From NCBI GenBank assembly GCA_000442125.1, contig KE546967.1, positions 992,001 through 1,056,000 of the forward strand: a DNA stretch of 64,000 nucleotides, read 5' to 3'. Below are positions 27,160-40,108 of this stretch, one piece after another. This DNA comes from Opeltia flavorubescens (taxonomy: Eukaryota; Ascomycota; Lecanoromycetes; Teloschistales; Teloschistaceae). The notes below the pieces were generated by a model, which worked only from the letters and a program-made list of their open reading frames with translations, had not been told where the DNA came from and searched no databases. The translations under genes and the position numbers were made by a program. How positions within the stretch are numbered: position 1 is the stretch's first letter; every line of letters begins with the position of its first letter.

Positions 27160-28219
27160 CTATTTAAATTAAAATTTTAACCAAACTTTAATTTTTTTTA
27201 TAAAATTTATATTAATAATATTATAATTTTTTTTTATTAAAAAATATATAAAATATTTTAATTAAATTTTTAATATATTTACTATTATAAATTTATATTT
27301 ATTATTTGTAAAATTATTTATTAATTATATTTTTATATATTAATTTAATTAAAAAATTAACGCTTTAAAACTTATTATAATAAAAAATAAATTAAAAATA
27401 ATTTTCAAATTTTTATTTTTATATATATTTTAATAATTAGAAAATTATTTAAATTTAATAAATTATATTTAATAATATATTAATAATTATATAATAATAA
27501 ATATTCAATTATCGTTTTAATAGAATTTTACTATTAATAACTAGCAGGTAGTAAAATTAAAAACTAGTTTTTAACGAGTTTAATATATTTAAAACTTTTA
27601 TATATTATAATACTATTAATTTTTATCCGATTTTAAAAATTTTTATATTATTACAATATATTTATTAAATATTTTAAATTAAACTATTATATATATTATT
27701 ATATATAAAACTAGTAAATTTTTTAAATTATAAAAAAACCAGCTATTTTAGTAGTTAAAATATAAAAACGCGCTAAATTTAAAATATATCTATTTTTATT
27801 TAATACTAATCGATAAAATTTATATTTATTTCAAATCGAAAAATCGATAAAAAATATTCTCCAATATATATATAATAATTAAACTATTTTAAAAAAATAA
27901 AATATATATAAATCGCGATATTATTATTAAAAATAATATTTAAAAAAATTATTATTTAAAATCTACTAATAATATCTATATTTAAAAAATTAAATACAGT
28001 TTATTATTTATAAAAAGTTTTTTTATATTTATTAATTTTGAATAATTTTAATAAAAATTTAATATTATATATAGATTTTAATATTAAAAAAAAATTTAAT
28101 TTTATAATTTATATTAATTATAATTTAAATAAAAATATATATAAAATAAAAAAAAAATTTAAATAAAAATTTTACTAATTAATTTTATTATTTAATTATT
28201 TTTTATTAAATATTAAAAT
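27160..28219 (+). mobile_element. Family R fossil, left part of a copy split by Gypsy
   Basis: Matches R-a from about 15,850 to 16,610, interrupted by a family A repeat (27,498-27,878), and resumes at 37,374 after the Gypsy element. Inactive. Confidence 0.62.
27498..27878 (-). repeat. Family A dispersed repeat, copy 8
   Basis: Inverted copy inside an R-family segment. It keeps the motif CCAATATATATATA at its right end (the repeat's start). The equivalent place in R-a (near 16,250) has no repeat. Confidence 0.75.
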
Positions 28220-28516
28220 TATAATATATTAAATACAATTAAACCAATTTAAAAGCGTAAACTATTATAAAAAAACTATTTATAGCGTATATATTCAAAT
28301 ATATTAAAAAATTAACTTTTATTTTTTAGTAAAAAATAAAAGGGATTGCTATATATTTAAAAATCTATTTATTCTATATTAAATAGTAATTATTTAAATA
28401 ATCTCGTTTAGATTTTTTAAAAAGCCCGCTATATTAATAATTTAATATATTATCTCTATTATATAATTTTTACCTAGAGTTTAAATATTAACTACTTCTA
28501 TAATTTAATAGTAATA
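28220..28516 (-). repeat. LTR of the Gypsy fossil (left, 3' LTR)
   Basis: 297 bp, same length as 37,077-37,373. It contains CTATTTATAGCGTATATATT and ends GTAATA. Differences from its partner are almost all transitions. Confidence 0.85.
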
Positions 28517-31500
28517 ATTACCTTTTTTTTTAAAATATTAACTTTAATATTAAAGTTTAAAAGTAATTTAAGCTATTCGCAATTTTTAAATAAATATTTA
28601 TTAAAAACCGTTTAAAATCTAATAAAAAAAAAAGGAAAAAAGTTATTTATAATAATACTATTAATTATTAAAATAATTACTAGTTTTTATTATTTTTTTA
28701 TTATTAAAATTCCGTTAAAAACTCGCTAAAAGTTTATAACGTTATATATACTTTTATTAATAGAAAAAAAATAGGAAAAATATTATAGTATTATTATAGT
28801 TAAAAAGATTAAATTTTTTTTTTATTTAATATATAAGCTTTATTTTAATATAATATAAAAAAAACTAGTAATTATATTAATAGATAAATATAAATTTTTA
28901 TAAAATTTTTTTTTTTTTTTTTTTTACTAATTATTATAAGTATTATAATATTTAATAGTTTATTTAATAATAATAAATTCGTTAATAGCGAAATTTTTAG
29001 AAATATTAATAATAAATTTATTCTATTTTTATATTTATTTTTTAATAGATAAAACTTTTATATAATAATTTAAAATTTAATAGCTATTTAAATTATAAAT
29101 TTAATTTAATATAGAATTTTTATTATATAATTATTACTTCCGTATACTATTAAAGGCTATATTTTTTAATAATAAAATTCTATATATATTATACTAAAAG
29201 GAATATACGGGGCCTTTATATTATATATACCGCTAGAATTATAAAAATATTTAAAATTATTTAATAATAAATTTACTAATATATTAATTATTTTATACTA
29301 ATTTTATTTAAATTTTTTACTTTATACAGCTAATAGTATAGAAATATTTTAAATATTTTTAGAAATATTTAAATATTATTTAGAAATAAAATTTTATATT
29401 TTTTATAAATAAAAAATTAGTAAAAATAGCTTAAAATTTTTAAATTAGTTAAAGCGTAAACTTAATTAATAATTAAATCGATTTATTATTAATTTATAAT
29501 AATAAACTTTTATATAAAGCCCGCCGGGATTTTATTAAATAAAAAATTTTTTATTAAAAAATCCGTAATCTCGAGCGATAAATATACGAGTTAAAAGAAA
29601 AAAATAATATACTATATATAAGTTATTAATTATTTATATTTATAAAAATTTATTATTTTTCCTATTTAAATTTAAATTTATTTTCTCGCGGCTAAGGTCT
29701 ATTTATAGATTAAAATAAAATTTTTTTTCTAGATTTTTTAACGGGAGAAATTTTATTTTAAAATTTTAAATAATTTAATAATAGACTTTAAAAGCTTTTA
29801 TAAAATTAGAAATTTTATAAATAAATTTATATATTTAATCCCGCTCGCTCTAATAGCTTTTATATAATAAGTATTTTTTTATAAAAAGAAAAAATTCGTT
29901 TAAATAGTATAAATAAGAAAAATAAAAAAAAAAATTTAAATCTATAATATTTAATAATTATAAAAATAAACTTTTATTATATTATAATAAATTATTACTA
30001 AATTTTTTATTTTTAATTTATTTATTATCGATTTATAGCTAGTATAAAAAAATTTTACTACTAGATTTTAATTAATTATTTTTAAATAGAATACTTTTTA
30101 TAGTAAAAACGGTATTTAATAACTAAAAATTTAGTTAATAAAATTTAATATAATTTTTATTACTTTTTATATAATCTTTAATAATAATTTACTCGGATTT
30201 AATATTAGTTAATTTTTTTATTAAATTTATTATTAAACTTATATTAAAGTTTTTAATATTATTTTATATATTTTTAAAAGCCGATTTTTTTAGTAATTTC
30301 GTTTTAAATTAATCGGTAGCTAAATAGTATAAAGCGGTGGCCTGTTATACCGTTTAGTTTTAGTAAAAACCTTATCTAAATTTAAAATAACAGTCGGTTT
30401 TTAATAATAATTTAAAAAGGGTTTTAAATAGTAGCTAAACTAATTAAAAATAGTCTATTTTTATAAAAGAGCTAGTTAACTCGTTAAATCTAGAATATTT
30501 ATATTTATTATATTAAATTCTATTATTTTTTATTAACTTCTTTTAGCGATTATAAAACCCGGTTTTATTAAAACCTCTAGAGTTAAATATTAAAACGCTA
30601 ATTATTATAGGCCGTTTTTTATTATTTATCTAACTAGATAATCTATTAAAATTAAAAGCGACTTTAAATTAAATAAAAGAGTAGAAATAATAGCTATACC
30701 GGCGAGTAAAAAAAATATAACGAAGAACGGCTAATTTAAAAATATAATTTAGAAAAAAATAAATATAAATCTATAATTTATTTTAATATTATAAATTATA
30801 GATTTATATTCTATTTTATTATCTTTAAATTAGTCTAGAATATATAAAGATTAGTATAGTAATAAAAAATAGCTTTAGTTATAGCGTTTTAAAAATTTCG
30901 GCTATAGCGTTTTAAAAAAAAAGGAATAAATTAAATAATACTTTTAAAAAGGAAAAAATAAATTAAATAATATTTTTTCGATTAAATAATATTATTTTAA
31001 TTACTAATTTCTTTAAATTTTTAACGCCGATAATATTTTTATAACTACTAATTTTTTTTTATATTAAACTAGTAGTAAACTACTAATAAAAATTTTAATA
31101 AAAAAAATATAAAAGAAGATATATATAATAAAAAAAAAGAAGTTATTTTTTAATATAAAAATTTTATCCTTTAAATTATTTATCTATTAATAAAATAGAA
31201 TAATCTAATATTATAAAAAGAGCTTTAAAGTTTTTAAACTTTAAAAATTTCGAAAATACCTAAAATTTCTAAAATATTAAAAATTCTAAAAAATAATATT
31301 ACTTTTTATCGCTATATAACTACCGATAAAATTATTAATAAAATTTTATTAGTTAACGGAATTAATATAAAAAAATAGACCGAAAGTTTATTAATATAAA
31401 AAAGCGTGGTAAATTATAAAACGAAGGAATATAGCGAATTATAAAATAAAAAAATATAGTAAATTATAGAATAATATATAAAAATATAATATAAAAAGAT

Positions 31501-34500
31501 TAAATAAAATATAACTATTAAAAAACGTTTATTTTATTAAATAGACTTAAATTTTAGTTTAATAAATTTTATTTACTATTTTAAATTTATTTTTAATTTA
31601 TATTTAATAATTTTTTTTTAAATAAACTAATTAGCTTTTAAAATTTTAATATAAACTTTATTATTTATATTATTTTTCTTTATATTTATTTTTTATTTAA
31701 ATATAATATTATTTAAATTTATAAAAGGCCCGTTAAAGATTTAAAAAAAAATAGCGGCCGATATAATTAAAATATTTAGTTTTTTCTTTTATATTTTTTT
31801 AACGGTTCTTTATAACTTTAATTAAATTTTGTTATTAAATCCCTGGTATTTACTAAATCTAATTTCGGCTATTATAAATTATACTTTTTTAGTTAATTTA
31901 TCTAGCTAATTAAATACTATTCCGTTTTACTTTTAAATCTTTTAATATATTTATTTAAAATTACTTTTATTTTTTATTCTAGTTTATTATTTATAAACTT
32001 TAGAAATAAATATTAAAAAATCTTTTATTTTTTTTTCTATTAATACTTCTTTAGTAAAAAAATATAGAAAATATTATAAATACGCGAATTAAGCGGTAGT
32101 AGTAACCTATATATTTAAAAATTAATACGTTTTTTAATATAATATAGTTTAATATAATAATAAATAAACTTTTTAAATAGCTTTTTTAATTTTAAATTTT
32201 TTAATAATAAAAATATTATATCGTTTAAATTAAACTTTTTATCTATATAAAAATAATTATAATATTTCGCCTATTTTTTTTACGCCTTTTATTATTTCTA
32301 GTTTAGCTTTTTATATAATTCTATTAATTTTTTTATATATTTTTTTACTACTAATATACTAGTTTTATAAATTTTTTTTTTAAAAATATTATCCGTGATA
32401 TTAAATTCTAGGTCCGGATATATTCTAATCTATAAGAAAAATAGTATTTTATTTATAGTAGAATAAATATTATTACTATATATAAATTCTATAATAAAAA
32501 GAATTTTTATTTAATTAGATTATTTTTTATTTAAATAGATTTAAAAATAATATTCTAGTAATTAATTCTAGCGCTTTATTTAATTATCTATTTATAAATA
32601 GAAAATAGTATTTAGCTTTTTTTTTATTATTAAACGGTAATAGATTTTAGATTAGAATTCGTTTATAAATAATAAATTTTTATCGCTAATAATATTTTTT
32701 AGTATAATCCCTTTATAAATTATTATTTTAAAAAATAAATCTATAAATTCTACTATATTAATAGTTTTAGTATATAGAATATATATAGCTATTTTCAAAT
32801 ATTAATTTACTATAACTAGTATATTATTAATTATATTTTTATAGTATTTCGATAATAGTAATCCCGTTATAAAATTTAAAGTAATTTTTTAATATAAACT
32901 ATTAAAAATAAAAAAAGACTATAATTTACTATACGACTTATACTAATATACTTTTATATATTAATAAATATTATATATTTATATATATTCCTTATTTTTT
33001 TTATTTAAATTAAATTATTAATATTAATAGTAAAGTAATTTTATTATTTATTCTATTTTAAAATACTTAATTAAAAAATTATTATAATATTTTATTATAA
33101 ACTTTATATAAATAGCGGAATCTTTTAAAATATATAAGAATTTATAAAATAGTAACTCGTTTTTTATTCTTAAATTTTATAACCTAGTTTTTATATATTT
33201 AGGATTTTTTTTATAAACGTTGTTAATATTATACTTTTATATAATAATAAGATCGTTATTTTATTAAAATTATAAAATTATTTTTTTTATATTTATCGAG
33301 CTATCGCTATAAACCGTTTCGCTAGAAATAATATCTTTTATTATTTAATATAGGACGTATTATTTATAACTAGCTATTTTAGTAATAGAATTTATTATAC
33401 TTTTTTTATTAAAAGATAGGTTTTTTTTTTTAAAAACCTTTAGCGGGGCTTTTATAGGGCGTTATAGGCGCTAATATACTATAAAATTTTTAAATCGATA
33501 GGCTATTATTAAATTTTTTAAAGGCGTTAACCTTTAATAAAAATTTTTTAAATTTTTTTTTACGCTTTTTATATAAATATACTATTTTTATTTTTTTTAC
33601 TACCGCTAGTATAAATAATATATTATTAATAAAAAATAGTTTTTATTATAATATAAATATTATTATTAAAGCTTTAGAATTAATTTTTTAATAATCCAAC
33701 CTTTTTAATAAAGGATTTACTAGATTCGATTTTCTAGTTTAATAGAAAATTTTAAAATTTATAACTACTAATTTTATAATTTAATATTATTATCTATTAT
33801 TAAATTATTTAATATATATAAATTCCTTTAAACTATTATAATTTAACTATATTTTAATAGTATATTAAACTTTTTTAAAATAGTACTACTATTATTTAAA
33901 AACTTTAATAATAGCGAGTAACTTTTAATTATAAATTTTATAGTTTTATTTAATTATTATTATTTTTTATAATTAAAAAGCTATTAGATAATAAATACTA
34001 TTATTATCTAGTTAAATTATAATATTAAAAATACTAAAATTTAAAATATTTATTTTAATCCGAAGTTTATATATTAGATTAAAATATTTTAGTAACGGTA
34101 TTATAATAAAAACTTTTTTTAATTTTTTAAAGGTTTTAAAGATTTTTTAAACGGTATTATTTTATTTTAATAATTCTAGTTTTTAATTATTCTTTATACC
34201 GATTAATAAATTAGTTATAAATATTATAATTTTCGAATAATATTTAATAAATCGCTAATAAAAATTTATTAGATTTAAAAATATCTAAATATCTTTATAT
34301 AATTTTAGAATAGGCTAATTTTAAATTATATTTATTCTTTTAAAATCTATTTTTACTCTTTTAAATAATATAATATATTTTAGAAATTCTAGCTATTTTA
34401 TATTAAATACGTATTTTTTTAAATTTAAAAATAATTAGTATTCGTGGAATTAGCGTAGAATTATAAAAATATATTTTTAGTATTCCTTTTTAAAATTTAA

Positions 34501-37076
34501 ATATATTAGAATATTATTTAAATATACTATATAAAAGATATTAACTATTTTTATTAACGTTTTATTAATATATATTTAAAAAATTATAAAGATATTCGCT
34601 AAATTAAAAAATATAATAAAATATTTAAAGTATTTATATTTAATATAAAATATTATCTTCTATTCGTTTTTTTATTTAATTTTAATCTAGTAATAGATAT
34701 CGCGTATATTTATTCTTATAAACCTTTTTACGTTATATAAATAGTCTAAAATTTTAATAATTAAAAGGAGCGGATATTAATTTTTAATTATTATTATATT
34801 TAGGCTATAGTAATCTATATATAAATATAATCTATTATTTTTTTCTAATATAAATAAGATAGAAGCTCCTATAAACGAGATTAAATATTAGATCTAGCTT
34901 TTTTTAAAAGCTTTTTTAAAATATTAGTATAATTTTTTTAACTCGTTATTTAATAAATTATATATTAATTTATATAATAGTTTTTTATTTTTTATTAAAT
35001 TAATAATATAATTATTAAATTTCGATTAAAATAATTTACCCGATTTTATTATAAAAAATATAAATTTAAAAACTTTAATCTAATATAAAATTTTTATACT
35101 ATTAATATTAGCTAGATTTTTTATTACTAATATTATTAAAGTATATATAATAAAATATATTTTAAAAAATTATTTAAAAATTTATAAGCGGTTTATCTAT
35201 ATTCTATTAATTTTAATAGGAAAATATTATTCTATAGCTTATATATTAATAAGTAGGCTAGCTTTATAAATTTTTAAAATATTTAAAATTATATTATATT
35301 TATTTAAATCGATAATATAAAAAAAAATAATAGAAACTATTTATTCTATACTCTAGTTATTAATATAGGTCTATTCGAGATTATAAATCCTATAGTAGTA
35401 ATATTACTAATTTCGAAGCTAGTTTAATATAAAATAATTAATATCTATTAGAATAAAACTTTATTCTACCGTTTTAATTTATAAGATATAATTAATATTT
35501 AATCCCGTATTTAAAAGTATAAAAGCCCTTTTAATTTAATTATTTATATAAAATCGAGATATTATTTTAATTTCTTTTATTATTTTAATTAAACGATATT
35601 TAAANATTAAAATTTTATTTAAATTTAATTATTTTTTAAAATCGTATTAAAATTTTTATTAACGCTAGATTTAGTACTTTTAATAGATATTTTTTTTATC
35701 AATTTTTTTATATAAAGGTAATTAATAGAATAATAATTTTTTTTATAATAATTATAATATTTTATTTAACTTAAATTTTTGAAATTAATATTTTTACTAT
35801 TTATTAATTTTATAAAAAGCCTATTATAAAGTTTATAATTATTATATTTTTATTTATCTTTTATATAACTATTATAAATTTTTTTTAAAATTTAACTATT
35901 CTAGCTACTTTAATTTAAAGAAAAAGGCTTTTTATAGGAAATATTTATATTAATACCTTTTATAATACCTTTTATATAAATTATTAAAACTATTTATTTA
36001 TTTTTTATTTTATTTTTAAATATATATTTAAATTAATATACTAGCGTTTAAATATTATATTTAAATTTTATAATAAAATTTATCGTATATTATTCTTTTA
36101 ATAGCTCCGATAATTAATTTTTAAATATTTTTATTTAATTATAAAACTTTTATAGCGTTATTATATTTTATACTAATATATAATACTTTAACAAAAAGTT
36201 TAAAAATTAACTTTTTTTATTTAATAAAAGATAAAATAGTTATTTATAAAAATTAGGCTAGTTTATATTAATTCTATCTATTTTTATATATTAAATTTAT
36301 TATATTAAAGGGTTACCGTTTAATAATAGTATAGTAAATCGGATTTTTATTTTATTTATTAAAAATAAATTCTATAATAATTTAAATATTATATTCGCTT
36401 ATAATATCTATATTTAATAGCCGGTAAAGTTATTTTTTAGTAGATAGTCCGGTAAAAAGGCTAGTTTAATATTTTTTAATTTTATAATAATAAAAAGTTT
36501 AGTATTAATAAACGGAAAAATATAAATAAATATATTAATAGATATATAAAACTTTTAAAATATTATTTAAATTTATTAATAAACTATTCTAGTTTTTTTA
36601 AAGCGATAAATATATTTAATAGCTTTTTTTATTTTATATTTTAAATTTTTAATTTTCTATTCCGTTTACGCGTTTAAAAAGGTATTCGAGGAATTATTAT
36701 TATTATAACTACTACTAGAACTAAATAATAAAAGAAATAGAATTCTATTATATATTAATTTTTTACTTTTATAATAATAAATATTAAAATTTAATATCGA
36801 TTCCGTTAAAAAAATACTACTATTTTATTATAATTTTATAATATTATCGGATAGTTTTATAATACGCTTATTCTAAAAAATTATTAGATTAATTATACTA
36901 GAAAATCCGCTTATTAAATTTATATATATAGTTTCCGATTAAATATTTAAATTCTAAAAATTAGTAATTATATTATTATTATTATTCCTATTTCTATTAT
37001 AACCGCGAGTTTTTCTAATAAATATTTTTAATAGTAATCCGGGCCTTTAAATATAAAAAAATAGAAAAATTAGAAT

Positions 37077-37373
37077 TATAATATACTAAATATAATTAAA
37101 TTAATTTAAAAGCGAAAACTATTATAAAAAAACTATTTATAGCGTATATATTTAAATATATTAAAAAACTAATTTTTACTTTTTAATAAAAAGTAAAAGG
37201 GATTATTATATATTTAAAAATATATTTATTTTATACTAGATAGTAATTATTTAAATAACCCCGTTTAAACCTTTTAAAAGGCCCGTTGTACTAGTAATTT
37301 AATATATTGTCTCTATTATATAATTTCCACTTGGAGTTCAAATACTAACTGCTTTTATAGTTTAATAGTAATA
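37077..37373 (-). repeat. LTR of the Gypsy fossil (right, 5' LTR)
   Basis: 297-bp partner of the left LTR, somewhat less mutated, followed directly by the AGAAT flank. Confidence 0.85.
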
Positions 37374-38450
37374 AGAATATTTTATTAATTTTTAAAATTA
37401 AAAATTATAAATATTATTTAAATAATAAAAAAAAATTATTATATAATTAAAATAATTAAATATATTATTATAATTTATATTTTATATTAAATTAGTTTAA
37501 ATATAATATTTATTAAAAATTCTAATTTTTATTTAATAAAAATTTTAAAATATTTTTAATATTTTAAATTTAATATTTATTATAAATTGAAAATTATAAA
37601 TATTATTTTAAATATATTATAAAAATTTATTAATTATAAATATAATTCTAAATTAAATAAATAATTAAAAATAAATATATAAATATTTTTAAAATATAAT
37701 ACTTTTTAATAAAGTTAATAAAAATATTAATTAAATTTTATTAATAATTAATTATAAAATATATAAAAAAATCTAATAAATTAAAATTAAAATATTTTTT
37801 AAAATAAATATAAAATTAAATAATAATATTAAAAAATTATTATATTAAATTATTAATAAGCTATTTTATTTAAATAATAATAAATAAAATTTATTTTTAA
37901 TAATATTTATAAATATAAAAAAAAAATTCTAATTAGTATATAATATAATAAATTATTTTAAATATATATATATATAAATATAAATATTTAATAATAAATT
38001 TTAATATATAAAATAATAATAGATTTATTTAAATTTATTTATTATTATTTATAATATTTAATTAATTAAATTTTTTATTATTATTTATATTAAATTTTAT
38101 AATTAATATTTAATTTAATAGAATTATTTTATATATATTTTTTATTAATTTTTTTTTCTTTTATTAAAAAATAAAAAATATAATTATTATATATTAATAA
38201 TAAATAAATTTATTAAAATATATAATTATATAATTTTAAAAACTATTTAAAATTATAAATAATAAATTAAATTATTATTAAATAAATTAAAAAAATTAAA
38301 TAAAAATATATTATAAATAATAATTATAAATTATAATAAGAAATTTATTAAATAATTATAATTTTAAATATTTAAAATTTTAAAAATAAATTTATAATAT
38401 TTTATTATTTTATATTTATAATTTAATAATATATTAAAAAAATTTATTTA
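37374..38450 (+). mobile_element. Family R fossil, right part of the copy split by Gypsy
   Basis: Continues the R sequence interrupted at 28,219 and matches R-a from about 16,615 to 18,390 minus the two family A insertions there. Inactive. Confidence 0.6.
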
Positions 38451-38649
38451 AACTATTTAAACTATTATATAAATTTATATTATTATATTAAATAATTTTT
38501 AATTATAATTTATTATTTTTTTATAAATATTAATAATATTTAATAATTTTTTTAATTTTAATTAAATTATTTAATATATTTAATTAAATATTATTTTAAT
38601 TTAAAATTTATAAAATATTTAAATTTTAATATTTATAAAATTTAAAATA
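38451..38649. other. AT-only stretch without recognisable content
   Basis: Nearly pure A and T. I see no match or feature. Confidence 0.3.
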
Positions 38650-39703
38650 AATTATTTAATTAAAAAAACTATTAAATTTTAAAATTTTTATTAAAATATT
38701 TATTAAAAAATTAATTATTATTTTATTTATAATATAAATTTTTTATTATTATAATTTATTTATTTTAAAAACTATTAAATTTATAAAAATATTTATAAAA
38801 TAAAAAATTAAAATTTTAATAATAATAAAAAATATTAATTTATATATATTAATATTAAAAATATTATTATTTTTATTATAATAAAAATTAAAAAGAATTA
38901 TATTATATATTATTAATTAATCTAATTGAAAATTAATAAATTTATAAAAATATATTTATATTAAAATTATAAAATATTAAAATTTATAAATAAAAAAATA
39001 AAATAATAATTAATAAATTTTTTTAAAATTATTAAATATATTAAATTATTAATTTATAATTTAAAACTATTATTTATTATAAAATTTTATAATAGAATAT
39101 TAATAATATATTTATACTTTTAATAATAATCTTTATTAATATTATTATATATTTATTTTTTCAATTATTATTAATAATAATAAAAAGTTTAAAATTTAAT
39201 AAATTTTTTATTAATATTATATTTATAAAAATAAATTCTAATTTATTAAATATTTTATTTTATTAAATTAATTTTAAATTAAAAATAAATTAAAAATAAT
39301 TATAATATTATTTTAATAATATTAAAATATTTATAAAAAAATATAAATATTATTTTAATTTAAAATCGATTTTAAATTATAATAAAACTATTAATAATAT
39401 TAATATTTATTTTAAATAATAAAAAATAAATTAAAAAACTATTTATTAATAAAAAAAGATTTATTATTAAAATTTAATAATTTAATTTATTATTAATATT
39501 TATAATAGTTTTATTATATAAAAAAAATTTAATATAATAAATAAAATTAAATAGTTATTATAATTTAAAAAAATATTTTTTAATAAATTTATTTAATTAA
39601 ATTTAGTATTTTTTAATATTTATATTAATTTAATTCTAAATTTTATAAATATATAATTATTTATTTTTAATATATACAATTATTTGATATTTATTATATA
39701 ATA
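38650..39703 (+). mobile_element. Family R fossil, 3' end with LTR (R-d)
   Basis: Direct repeat of 46,700-46,830 plus 48,160-49,014, and inverted relative to 40,680-39,907. It ends in an R LTR at 39,501-39,703. The equivalent at 46.8-48.15 kb carries family B insertions that are absent here. Inactive. Confidence 0.6.
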
Positions 39704-39906
39704 AATAATATATTAAAATAATTTATTTAAATTATTAAAATTATTATATATTATTATATTACTATTTTTAATAATATTAAATTATAATCTATTATTTTTT
39801 TAATAATATTAATAGTTTTTTATAGATTTATAAATTATAATTTTATTTTTAAAAAATCTAATTAAATTTTATTTAAATTTGAAATTTATAAAATATTAAA
39901 CCTTTT

Positions 39907-40108
39907 TATTATATAATAAATATAAAATAATAATATATATTAAAAAAAAAATTATTTAATTATAAAATATATAATTTAATTATTTTAAATATTAAAAAAT
40001 ATAAAAATAAATTAAATAAATTTATTTAAAAAGTTTTTTTTAAATTATTATAATAAATTAATATTATTTATTTTATTAACTTTTTATTTTTATAATATAA
40101 TTATAATA
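39907..40108 (-). repeat. 3' LTR of R-c
   Basis: About 202 bp, matching the other four R LTRs in length and order of words, strongly RIP-mutated. Confidence 0.6.

Larger units (their letters stand above)
28220..37373 (-). mobile_element. Fossil Gypsy (Ty3-type) LTR retrotransposon
   Basis: This is a 9.15-kb element with two 297-bp LTRs. Flanks are AAAAT (28,215-28,219) and AGAAT (37,374-37,378), equal apart from one transition. The uninterrupted target is visible in R-a near 16,605-16,625. Coding sense is minus: relics of a Gypsy reverse transcriptase lie at about 34,900 down to 34,450, with a VDYR-like motif followed by a YLDD-like catalytic motif. Integrase and later parts would lie at lower coordinates and gag toward 37 kb. 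A purine-rich stretch (AAAAAATAGAAAAATTAGAA) precedes the right-hand LTR on the plus strand. About 3 kb between the end of recognisable pol (about 31.5 kb) and 28.5 kb is unassigned and may hold an extra segment or insertion. Dead, with very many RIP breaks; younger than the R copy it sits in. Confidence 0.85.
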
